In this document: in pieces, positions 1-5,975 of the stretch
Layout of the letters: each line of letters begins with the position of its first letter
Position numbering within the stretch: the first letter of the stretch is position 1
Source: Candidatus Omnitrophota bacterium
GTDB lineage: Bacteria; Omnitrophota; Gorgyraeia; Gygaellales; Profunditerraquicolaceae
Reading direction: 5' to 3'
Assembly: GCA_028713875.1 (NCBI GenBank)
Contig: JAQTNM010000002.1
Coordinates: forward strand, 14,978 to 25,394
Length of the DNA: 10,417 bases
Notes under the pieces: generated by a model
Database searches by the model: none
Told to the model about the DNA's origin: nothing
Seen by the model: the letters and a program-made list of their open reading frames with translations, nothing else
Position numbers and translations under genes: made by a program

Positions 1-507
1 ATTCTCGGCCATGCGGCTTCTTAATTCTTTTAACGTGTAGCGCCTGCCGCTTTGCAGAAGTATGTCAATACTGTCGGCTATCCTGATCATCTGGGAACCT
101 TGCGCTATGCTGTTTCCGGATTTTGCCCGTGGGTAGCCTTGTCCGTTTATCCATTCGTGATGGTCAAGGATCAATTTTGCCGATTCAGCCATTTGGGGTA
201 TACCTGAAACCAGCTGCGCCCCGACTATAGGATGGGAGAGAAGGATGCTTCTGCTGGTCTTATCATTGCGCTGCAGGTAATGGATGATGTGGTAGGGAAA
301 ACCCACTCCGCCTATATCATGAAGCATCCCTGCGTAAAATATGTCTTTGAGTTTTTTAGGGTTCTCTTTATGGTCGGAGATCTTGGCAGCCAGCACGGCT
401 ACCCTCCAGGAATGATATATTTTTTTGTCTTCTTCGATGTCGGTAATATAGGTGATGATGTTGATTAATTCGTTTATTGTTTTGGTAGGATCGGCTATTA
501 TTCTCAT
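1..507 (-). CDS. HD-GYP domain protein (putative cyclic-dinucleotide phosphodiesterase), C-terminus off the left edge
   Basis: I see 169 codons from ATG at 507 with no stop before the window edge, so the protein is truncated by the window. An in-frame stop at 523-525 leaves this ATG as the only reasonable start. The start overlaps the lpxB stop as ATGA, so translation is probably coupled. HD-GYP landmarks in order are H32 in an HSWRVA stretch, H63-D64 in HDIGG, H92 in SHPIVGAQL, H116-H117 in HHEWINGQGYP, and D145 in RIADSID. These match the bimetal ligands of HD-GYP phosphodiesterases, which hydrolyse c-di-GMP or related dinucleotides. Two departures are visible: the lysine of HDxGK is G67, and the usual R and D of HHExxDGxGYP are W119 and N121. 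The domain starts almost at the N-terminus, so there is no upstream sensor or receiver domain; anything C-terminal is unseen. Family assignment is strong; catalytic activity and substrate are inferred. Confidence 0.88.
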   Translation of the reverse strand, partial: MRIIADPTKTINELINIITYITDIEEDKKIYHSWRVAVLAAKISDHKENPKKLKDIFYAGMLHDIGGVGFPYHIIHYLQRNDKTSRSILLSHPIVGAQLVSGIPQMAESAKLILDHHEWINGQGYPRAKSGNSIAQGSQMIRIADSIDILLQSGRRYTLKELRSRMAEN

Positions 508-1649
508 TTTCGGTTTAGAAAATCAACGACTGCCTCGGCTGCCCTTTTGCTTGCCCCTTTTTCTCCGAGTGTACCGGCTACCCGTTTTAAATCCTCTTTT
601 ATGCTGTTTATCTTTTGCCGGTCAGCCACGGCAGACAGCACATAACGGCTCACTTTTTTCGGCGTAGCATCATATTGGATGAATTCTTCAATGAATTTTT
701 TCTGCCTGATTACGTTAACCAGCCCTATGTAAGGTATCTTAATGGCTGTTTTAAGATAAGCCCAGGTCAGAAAAGAAATTTTATACAGGATTACCATCGG
801 TACGCCTAATATAGCGGTTTCCAGCGTAGCCGTGCCGGAGGCGACAATTGCAAAGTCCGATGCCGCTATGCCGTCATAGGCCATATCGGAAAGGACAATC
901 ATCGGCAGCCGGTAACACGAAGTTATGCGGTGAAAAACCTCTTCTTTTACGGTGCGGGATCTTAAGATCAAAAATTGAGATCCAGGGCTGTTTTTATGGA
1001 TTATTTCCGCAGCCCCAAGCATTACCGGTAAAAGCAGTTTTACTTCTTTTTCCCTTGAGCCGGGCAGAAGGGCAAAGGTGGTTTTCCGGGCATCTAACGA
1101 ATATCGCCTGAAAAGCTCTTCTTTAGAAAGCCCGGGTTGCACGCTGTCAAGCAGGGGATGGCCTACAAATTCAACCGGCACGCTGTTTTCCTTATAGAGC
1201 CTTTCTTCGAATTTAAAGACCACCAGCATCAGGTCCACGCAACTGCGGATAGTCTTGATTCTTTCTTTGCCCCAGGCCCAGACCTGCGGGCTTATATAAT
1301 AGATGACCGGTATTCCCTTTTTTTTAAGCTCAAGCGCCAGGCGCAAATTAAAACCCGGATAATCCACAAGTATGGCCAGGTCCGGCTTTCTGGTGTCGGA
1401 TTCCTTTAACAAGCCGGTAAAAATCTCCCTGAATTTCCCAAGGTTTTTTAAGACTTCAAATAAGCCTACTACGGCCAGCTCTACGATGTTAAAATATAAG
1501 TCCACGCCGTTTTCTTCCAGCTTTTTACCCCCTAAACCGAAGAATTTTGTTTGGGGCCGGAGGATTTTTATTTCCCGGACCAGGTTTGCGGCGTGCAGGT
1601 CGCCGGATGCCTCCCCGGCAACGATCAGGATGAGCTTGTCTTTTTCCAT
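504..1649 (-). CDS. lpxB: Lipid-A-disaccharide synthase
   Basis: LpxB joins UDP-2,3-diacylglucosamine and lipid X into the beta-1,6 lipid A disaccharide, at the inner face of the cytoplasmic membrane. The 381-aa product matches the usual length (about 380). Visible motifs are AGEASGD (residues 11-17), a GLGG near 38, DYPGFN (96-101, with the family's conserved Asp), SPQVWAW (120-126), FVGHPL, LLPGSREKEV, and SGTATLE near the C-terminus. A longer reading from 1736 would add a 29-residue Arg/Pro-rich leader unlike LpxB. The ATG at 1649 puts AGEASGD at the expected place, so I chose it. It overlaps the end of the upstream oxidoreductase by 25 bp and has no clear Shine-Dalgarno, so it probably relies on translational coupling. 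One oddity is a Lys where many LpxB proteins have Pro before the FE of the 'PFE' stretch. Confidence 0.95.
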   Translation of the reverse strand: MEKDKLILIVAGEASGDLHAANLVREIKILRPQTKFFGLGGKKLEENGVDLYFNIVELAVVGLFEVLKNLGKFREIFTGLLKESDTRKPDLAILVDYPGFNLRLALELKKKGIPVIYYISPQVWAWGKERIKTIRSCVDLMLVVFKFEERLYKENSVPVEFVGHPLLDSVQPGLSKEELFRRYSLDARKTTFALLPGSREKEVKLLLPVMLGAAEIIHKNSPGSQFLILRSRTVKEEVFHRITSCYRLPMIVLSDMAYDGIAASDFAIVASGTATLETAILGVPMVILYKISFLTWAYLKTAIKIPYIGLVNVIRQKKFIEEFIQYDATPKKVSRYVLSAVADRQKINSIKEDLKRVAGTLGEKGASKRAAEAVVDFLNRK

Positions 1650-2554
1650 ATCAGCTTTTGGATAGTCAAAGCTACCCCGAGGGCCTGGCGGCCGACGGGG
1701 CCGGAAACCAGGGGTTCTGTGTTTTGGATGACGCAATCAATAAAGGCCGCGAGCTCTTTTTTTAAAGGCTGTTCTTTTTCGATGGGCAGGCTGTCTTTTG
1801 TTATGCCGGAAGCGCTCTTGCGGTAGATGAAGGCTTCCTCGTCCCTGTAATCAAGCGATATGTAGGCATTTTTTAAAAATATGCGGATCTTACGCATCCA
1901 TTCGTCGGATACGCGGCTGGCCGTAAGGTTACAGACACAGCCGTTATTAAAAGTAAGCCGGGCATTGGCGATATCTTCAAATCCGGTTAAGACCGGAACA
2001 CCCACTGCTTCAATTTTTTTAAGCCGGGAGTCCACCAACCCCAATACGATATCTATATCGTGGATCATCAGGTCCAGCACTACGCCCACGTCAAGCGAGC
2101 GGTTGGGAAAGGGGCTTAAACGGTGGCATTCTATGAATTTGGGGTCCTGGATGAGCTTGCGGGTGGCGGCAAATGCCGAATTGAACCTTTCGATATGGCC
2201 TACTTGCAGGATAAGCTTATTCTTTTTGGCGATCCTGATCAGTGAATCCGCTTCTTTCAGGTCCAATGTGAAGGGCTTTTCGACCAGCGCATGGATACGG
2301 TGTTTCAGGAAATCCGCGGCTATCCGATGATGGTATCTGGTAGGTACAGCAATGCTGACAGCGTCAACCTTATCAAAAAGTTCCCTGTAGTCTGAGCAAG
2401 CGCTAACTCCTAAGCTGCCGGCGACATCGCTTAAGCGCGTCTTATCTATATCACATACGCCGATAAGAGCGCAATTCTCTATCTCTCGGTATATCTTGGC
2501 ATGGATGCTCCCCAGGTGCCCTACGCCTACTACCGCTACCTTTATTTTGCTCAT
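1625..2554 (-). CDS. Gfo/Idh/MocA-family NAD(P)-dependent oxidoreductase, GnnA-like candidate (UDP-GlcNAc 3-dehydrogenase)
   Basis: This 309-aa protein has the two-part Gfo/Idh/MocA architecture. A Rossmann domain begins at once with GVGHLG (residues 10-15), followed by the EKP motif (92-94), GHIERFN (119-125) and DLMIHDID (161-168), whose His/Asp lie in the family's catalytic region. Proteins of this subgroup next to lpx genes include GnnA, which oxidises UDP-GlcNAc at C3 before GnnB aminates it, giving amide-linked lipid A chains. The position directly before lpxB supports such a role, but no GnnB-type aminotransferase is in the window, so the substrate is inferred. A longer frame opens with TTG at 2584, but that start lies inside the promoter I assign to this gene. 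ATG at 2554 places GxGxxG correctly and leaves only about 2-3 nt of leader. Other sugar dehydrogenase activities remain possible. Confidence 0.9.
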   Translation of the reverse strand: MSKIKVAVVGVGHLGSIHAKIYREIENCALIGVCDIDKTRLSDVAGSLGVSACSDYRELFDKVDAVSIAVPTRYHHRIAADFLKHRIHALVEKPFTLDLKEADSLIRIAKKNKLILQVGHIERFNSAFAATRKLIQDPKFIECHRLSPFPNRSLDVGVVLDLMIHDIDIVLGLVDSRLKKIEAVGVPVLTGFEDIANARLTFNNGCVCNLTASRVSDEWMRKIRIFLKNAYISLDYRDEEAFIYRKSASGITKDSLPIEKEQPLKKELAAFIDCVIQNTEPLVSGPVGRQALGVALTIQKLIWKKTSSS

Positions 2555-2562
2555 TTTAAGAG

Positions 2563-2591
2563 ATAATAGCAAAATACTCGACAAAAGTCAA
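2563..2591 (-). promoter_or_regulatory. Sigma70-type promoter of the oxidoreductase-lpxB-HD-GYP operon
   Basis: On the minus strand the -35 box is TTGACT (2591-2586). A spacer of exactly 17 bp follows, then the -10 box TATTAT (2568-2563), which carries an upstream TGC extension. This is the best promoter match in the window. Transcription should begin near 2556-2557, only two or three bases before the ATG at 2554, implying a leaderless or nearly leaderless mRNA. This is a sequence match only. Confidence 0.75.
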
Positions 2592-2598
2592 ATGCTAT
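2566..2598. repeat. Inverted repeat ATAGCA / TGCTAT in the divergent promoter region
   Basis: ATAGCA (2566-2571) and TGCTAT (2593-2598) are perfect inverted copies separated by 21 bp. Each arm is also the TGnTAT part of one of the two divergent extended -10 elements (TGCTATTAT on minus, TGCTATGAT on plus). The symmetry may be a by-product of two similar promoters, or a binding site for a dimeric regulator. Confidence 0.5.
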
Positions 2599-2606
2599 GA
2601 TATATT
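2578..2606 (+). promoter_or_regulatory. Probable promoter of msbA, overlapping the divergent promoter
   Basis: Two overlapping readings are possible. One is an extended -10, TG-C-TATGAT (2593-2601), which may not need a good -35. The other is TCGACA (2578-2583), 17 bp, TATATT (2601-2606). Either gives a start around 2608-2613 and a leader of about 35-40 nt before msbA. The region overlaps the minus-strand promoter over 2578-2591, so both promoters should not be occupied at the same time. Confidence 0.6.
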
Positions 2607-2635
2607 AATGTTTCCGATTGAAGCAAATCAATAAG

Positions 2636-2640
2636 AAGGA
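2636..2640 (+). promoter_or_regulatory. Ribosome binding site that fixes the msbA start
   Basis: AAGGA lies 7 nt before the ATG at 2648. The longer reading from TTG at 2618 has no comparable site. This supports the ATG as the start. Confidence 0.8.
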
Positions 2641-2647
2641 TAATAAG

Positions 2648-4441
2648 ATGCGTAATTATTCCAGGTTGTTCAGGTTTGCCCGGCCTTATTACAAAGAGCT
2701 GGTTTTATCCGGGGTTTTTATGGGCATTGTTACCCTGCTTGACGTCTTCCGCTTAAGCGCGATTGTGCCGATAATAGACAGGGTCTTTACCAATAAACCC
2801 ATCACGTTCAGCCACGGCAAATTGCCGGCATTCGTAGAAGGTATTTTAAACCAGCTGAATGCATTTACGCCTTTGAAGGTCCTGTACCTGTTGCTGATAG
2901 TCATACCCATAGCACTTGTCATAAGGGCGTTTTTTGAATTCCTGCAGTCATATATGATGTCGGATGTGGGGCAGAAAGTGGTCAGGGACGTGAAAAACCT
3001 GGTTTACGATAAACTTCAGAGTTTATCCCTGGATTATTTTACCCAGAAGAGAAGCGGCGAGCTGATATCCCGCATCACTAATGATGTCAAATTGATAGAG
3101 AATGCCGTTTCTTACGCGCTCACCGACCTGGTCTATCAGTCTTTTCAGGTGGTCTGTTTTGCGCTGATGACGTTCTTTATCAACTGGAGGCTGGCCCTGG
3201 TTTCCATAGTCGTCTTCCCCATGGTTTGCGTGCCTATGATAGTAGTCGGCAGGATATTGCGCAAGCTCAGCAAGAGATCCCAGGAAAAGATGGCGGATAT
3301 AAATTCCCTGTTAGTGGAGACTTTTATCGGAGTAAGGATCGTGCGGGCATTCTGCGCCGAGACAAGGGAACTGGACAGGTTCAAAAAGCAGAATCACGAC
3401 TACTACAGGATTACCATGAAATCCATAAAAAGGATGCTGATATTGGGCAGTGCCACAGAATTGATAGGGGTGGGCGTGGCGCTTTTTATCATATCTTACA
3501 GCGGAAGACAGGTTATAGAGGGCGCGCTTTCTTTCGGCGCATTCGCTTTGTTCATGGCCGCCCTGCTTTCCCTTATACGGCCGTTTAAAAAATTAAGCCA
3601 GGTTAATTCCATAATGCAGCAGGCGCTGGCGGCAAGCAACCGTATTTATGAAATACTGGATATATCCCCCAGTATACAGGAGAAGCCAGGCGCACATGTG
3701 CTCTCTGCTTTTAAGGATCGTATCGTTTTTGAAGGCGTGCGGTTCAAATATGCGGACCAGGAAATATTAAAGGGCATAGACTTAGAGATAAAAAAAGGCG
3801 AGACGCTGGCTATAGTGGGCCCCAGCGGCACAGGCAAGACCACGCTTGTGGATTTGATCCCGCGTTTCTACGACCCTAACGCAGGCAGGATCCTGATAGA
3901 CGGCTTGGATATATGCGAATTGACTTTGAGGTCGTTGCGCCGGCAGATCGGCATTGTCACTCAAGAGACCATACTCTTTAACGATACAATAAGGAACAAT
4001 ATCCTCTACGGTAAGCCGGAGGCTTCTTTGGAGGAGATCGAAGAGGCGGCAAAACAGGCTTACGCCCATGATTTTATCGTATCCCTGCCTTCTGGCTACG
4101 ATACGGTTATCGGCGACAGGGGCACAAAGCTTTCCGGGGGCGAACGCCAGCGCCTGGCCATTGCCAGGGCCTTGCTTAAAAATCCGCCCATATTGATCCT
4201 GGATGAAGCTACCTCACAGCTGGATGTAAAATCCGAGCGTCTGGTCCAGGCTGCTCTGGATAAGCTGATCCAGGGCAGGACCGTGTTTGTGGTCGCGCAC
4301 CGGCTTTCCACGGTAAGGAACGCCACAAGAATAGCATTCCTGGATGAAGGCAGGATCCTTGAGGAAGGAAATCACGAAGAACTGCTTAAGAAAGACGGAT
4401 TATACCGCTGCCTTTACCAGATACAGGAGGTAGAAAAATAG
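2648..4441 (+). CDS. msbA: Lipid A export ABC transporter, fused permease/ATPase (MsbA family)
   Basis: MsbA flips lipid A-core from the inner to the outer leaflet of the cytoplasmic membrane as a homodimer. This 597-aa half-transporter (E. coli MsbA is 582 aa) has an N-terminal membrane domain of about 330 residues with several hydrophobic spans. An ABC ATPase domain follows with all motifs intact: Walker A GPSGTGKT (391-398), Q-loop in TQETILFND, signature LSGGE (495-499), Walker B ending ILDE (D519, E520) and switch H551 in VVAHRLS. EATSQLD replaces the usual EATSALD, a change outside the catalytic residues. The ATG at 2648 is preferred over TTG at 2618 because it has a well-spaced AAGGA. 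The gene is divergent from the lpxB operon, which supports a lipid A substrate. Related exporters of drugs or other lipids share this fold, so the substrate is inferred. Confidence 0.88.
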   Translation: MRNYSRLFRFARPYYKELVLSGVFMGIVTLLDVFRLSAIVPIIDRVFTNKPITFSHGKLPAFVEGILNQLNAFTPLKVLYLLLIVIPIALVIRAFFEFLQSYMMSDVGQKVVRDVKNLVYDKLQSLSLDYFTQKRSGELISRITNDVKLIENAVSYALTDLVYQSFQVVCFALMTFFINWRLALVSIVVFPMVCVPMIVVGRILRKLSKRSQEKMADINSLLVETFIGVRIVRAFCAETRELDRFKKQNHDYYRITMKSIKRMLILGSATELIGVGVALFIISYSGRQVIEGALSFGAFALFMAALLSLIRPFKKLSQVNSIMQQALAASNRIYEILDISPSIQEKPGAHVLSAFKDRIVFEGVRFKYADQEILKGIDLEIKKGETLAIVGPSGTGKTTLVDLIPRFYDPNAGRILIDGLDICELTLRSLRRQIGIVTQETILFNDTIRNNILYGKPEASLEEIEEAAKQAYAHDFIVSLPSGYDTVIGDRGTKLSGGERQRLAIARALLKNPPILILDEATSQLDVKSERLVQAALDKLIQGRTVFVVAHRLSTVRNATRIAFLDEGRILEEGNHEELLKKDGLYRCLYQIQEVEK

Positions 4442-4469
4442 TTGCATATTCTAAATAATCTGTTATATT
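4442..4469 (+). promoter_or_regulatory. Probable promoter of the rpsB-tsf-pyrH-frr operon
   Basis: TTGCAT (4442-4447) is separated by 16 bp from TATATT (4464-4469), which carries the extended -10 TG at 4461-4462. Transcription would start near 4476, giving a leader of about 74 nt. It begins directly after the msbA stop. I see no hairpin plus T-run terminator between msbA and rpsB, so some read-through is possible. Confidence 0.6.
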
Positions 4470-4487
4470 AAAAGATTATGTCATAAG

Positions 4488-4501
4488 CGCCTTTAAAGGC
4501 G
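4488..4501. repeat. Perfect 14-bp palindrome in the rpsB leader
   Basis: CGCCTTTAAAGGCG is self-complementary. As RNA it could form a short hairpin of 4 GC-rich pairs with a TTTAAA loop, and more weakly extend inward. It lies in the predicted 5' leader between the promoter and the rpsB ribosome binding site. That position would suit S2 autoregulation or a DNA-binding operator. No T-run follows, so it is not a typical terminator. Confidence 0.5.
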
Positions 4502-4527
4502 GATTTACGGACAATTTTGGTATTTTG

Positions 4528-4539
4528 AAGGAAGGGGGG
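4528..4539 (+). promoter_or_regulatory. Purine-rich ribosome binding site for the TTG start of rpsB
   Basis: AAGGAAGGGGGG ends 10 nt before TTG at 4550. An in-frame TGA at 4526-4528 excludes any start further upstream, and the S2 fold begins immediately after the TTG. A strong site probably compensates for the weak start codon. Confidence 0.75.
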
Positions 4540-4549
4540 TTTTAGAAAT

Positions 4550-5443
4550 TTGCCTACAGAATTGATAAAACAGCTTTTAGAAGCAGGGGTGCATTTCGGC
4601 CATAAGACTTCGCGTTGGAACCCAAAGATGAAGAAATTTATCTTTGGAGAAAGAAGCAATATCTATATTATTGACCTGGAAAAGACCCAGGAGTGCATAA
4701 ACGCCGCCAGGGATTTCCTCATGAATATCACCTCAAAAGGCGAATTCGTGCTTTTTGTGGGCACAAAAAAACAGGCCCAGGAAGTTGTTTTGAAGGAGGC
4801 TATTCGCGCAGGCATGTATTACGTGACTGAGCGCTGGCCGGGAGGGCTGCTTACTAACTTTTCTACGGTAAAAAAGAGCATAAACCGCCTCAAAGATATA
4901 GAGAAAATGAAGGAAGACGGTACGTTTGCCAAGTTTACCAAAAAGGAAGTGGCGCGCCTGGAAAAGGAATTGAGCAAGCTTAAAAAGAACTTTGCCGGCA
5001 TAGTGCCTATGGAGCGTATGCCCAGGGCGATGTTTGTGGTCGACACCAAAAAGGAGGAGACCGCGGTCAAGGAAGCCAGGCGTCTTTCCATCCCGGTGAT
5101 CGGTCTGGTCGACACCAACTGCAACCCGGACGATATCAGTTACCCTATTCCGGGCAATGACGATGCCACCAAATCCATACGGCTGATAACCAGCATTATA
5201 GCTGATACCATAATCGAAGGAAGGAAAAAATTCCTGTCCTATCTTTCGGAAAGCGGCATAGCCGCGAAAAAAGAACCCGGCACAGAAGAATCCTCGGGGG
5301 TCCTTCCCGAAGAAGTTGAGATAAAAGAAATTGAAGAGATAGCGGAAGAGGCATCAGGTGACGAAGAGACAGACAAGCCCGGAAAGAAGGGGCGTTCAAA
5401 ATCATTGCCTGAAGAAAGAGGCAAGGTCAAAAGAAAGGCATAG
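4550..5443 (+). CDS. rpsB: 30S ribosomal protein S2 with a charged C-terminal extension
   Basis: S2 sits on the solvent side of the 30S subunit at the head-body junction and is needed for S1 binding in many bacteria. The core is clear: LLEAGVHFGHKTSRWNPKM near the N-terminus, FVGTKKQAQ, YYVTERWPGGLLTNF, FVVDTKKE, VDTNCNPD and PIPGNDDA. The start is TTG at 4550, the only in-frame start after a stop at 4526. The protein has 297 residues, about 55 more than E. coli S2. The extra part, from about residue 233, is first acidic (many E/D, about 242-276), then basic (K/R, about 277-297), and looks disordered. The frame is uninterrupted, so this is a real tail unless the sequence is wrong. The next gene, tsf, follows after 7 bp, the usual bacterial order. 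Confidence 0.97.
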   Translation: MPTELIKQLLEAGVHFGHKTSRWNPKMKKFIFGERSNIYIIDLEKTQECINAARDFLMNITSKGEFVLFVGTKKQAQEVVLKEAIRAGMYYVTERWPGGLLTNFSTVKKSINRLKDIEKMKEDGTFAKFTKKEVARLEKELSKLKKNFAGIVPMERMPRAMFVVDTKKEETAVKEARRLSIPVIGLVDTNCNPDDISYPIPGNDDATKSIRLITSIIADTIIEGRKKFLSYLSESGIAAKKEPGTEESSGVLPEEVEIKEIEEIAEEASGDEETDKPGKKGRSKSLPEERGKVKRKA

Positions 5444-5450
5444 TTTTGAA

Positions 5451-5975
5451 ATGAAAATACCTTTAGAGTCCATTAAAGAATTAAGGAATATGACGTTTGC
5501 CAGTATTGCTAATTGTAAGAGCGCCCTGGAAGAAGCAAAGGGAGATATACAGAAAGCCAGGGATATCCTGCGTAAGCGCGGGCTGGAAATTTCCGCCAAG
5601 AAGCAGGACCGCATTATTAAAGAAGGCAGGATAGAAGGCTATGTGCATATGGGCAACAGGATCGGGGTCCTGGTGGAAGTCGTTTGCGAGACGGATTTTG
5701 TATCCCGCGACAGTGACTTCGCACAATTCGCAAAAGACATTGCCATGCAGATAGCGGCCATGTCCGCCGATTACATAAAGATTGAGGACGTCCCGGGAGA
5801 TATCATAAAACAGGAGAAAAACAAAGAGCAGTTCTATAAAGAGCACTGCCTTCTAGAGCAGACCTTTGTTAAAGACCCCTCCATTACTATAAAAGATTAT
5901 CTGGGTAACCTGGTCGCAAAATTCAACGAGAATATTTTCATCCGCAGGTTTATGCGCTATAAGATTGGCGAATGA
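5451..5975 (+). CDS. tsf: Elongation factor Ts, short form
   Basis: EF-Ts recycles EF-Tu by exchanging GDP for GTP. The 174-aa product is much shorter than E. coli EF-Ts (about 283) and closer to the short Thermus type. It has the N-terminal UBA-like helical domain (KELRNMTFASIANCKSALEE, around residues 9-28, with ALEEAKGD just after) and the EF-Tu-contacting core with CETDFVSR, and ends in RRFMRYKIGE as other short forms do. The usual TGAGMMDCK is here TFASIANCK, a clear departure in a normally conserved stretch. I chose ATG at 5451. The open frame extends back to 5358 inside rpsB, but the extra residues are not EF-Ts-like. The ribosome site is weak, so coupling to rpsB is likely. It overlaps pyrH by 4 bp. 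Confidence 0.94.
   Translation: MKIPLESIKELRNMTFASIANCKSALEEAKGDIQKARDILRKRGLEISAKKQDRIIKEGRIEGYVHMGNRIGVLVEVVCETDFVSRDSDFAQFAKDIAMQIAAMSADYIKIEDVPGDIIKQEKNKEQFYKEHCLLEQTFVKDPSITIKDYLGNLVAKFNENIFIRRFMRYKIGE

Noticed and set aside
232..468. 78-codon open frame on the plus strand
   Set aside because: It is antisense to the HD-GYP gene, whose motifs are convincing.
1650..1736. 29-residue N-terminal extension of LpxB
   Set aside because: It is Arg/Pro-rich, unlike LpxB, overlaps the oxidoreductase coding sequence, and would put the AGEASGD motif too far from the N-terminus.
1881..2330. 149-codon open frame on the plus strand
   Set aside because: It lies antisense inside the oxidoreductase gene, whose motifs are clear, and its translation resembles no known domain.
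2618..2647. TTG start giving msbA ten more residues
   Set aside because: The ATG at 2648 has a well-placed AAGGA; the TTG has none and would begin close to the predicted transcription start.
4441..4549. Terminator between msbA and rpsB
   Set aside because: The palindrome at 4488-4501 has only a short stem and no T-run on either side, so it does not look like an intrinsic terminator.
5481..5846. 121-codon open frame on the minus strand
   Set aside because: It is antisense to tsf, without a ribosome site or domain.
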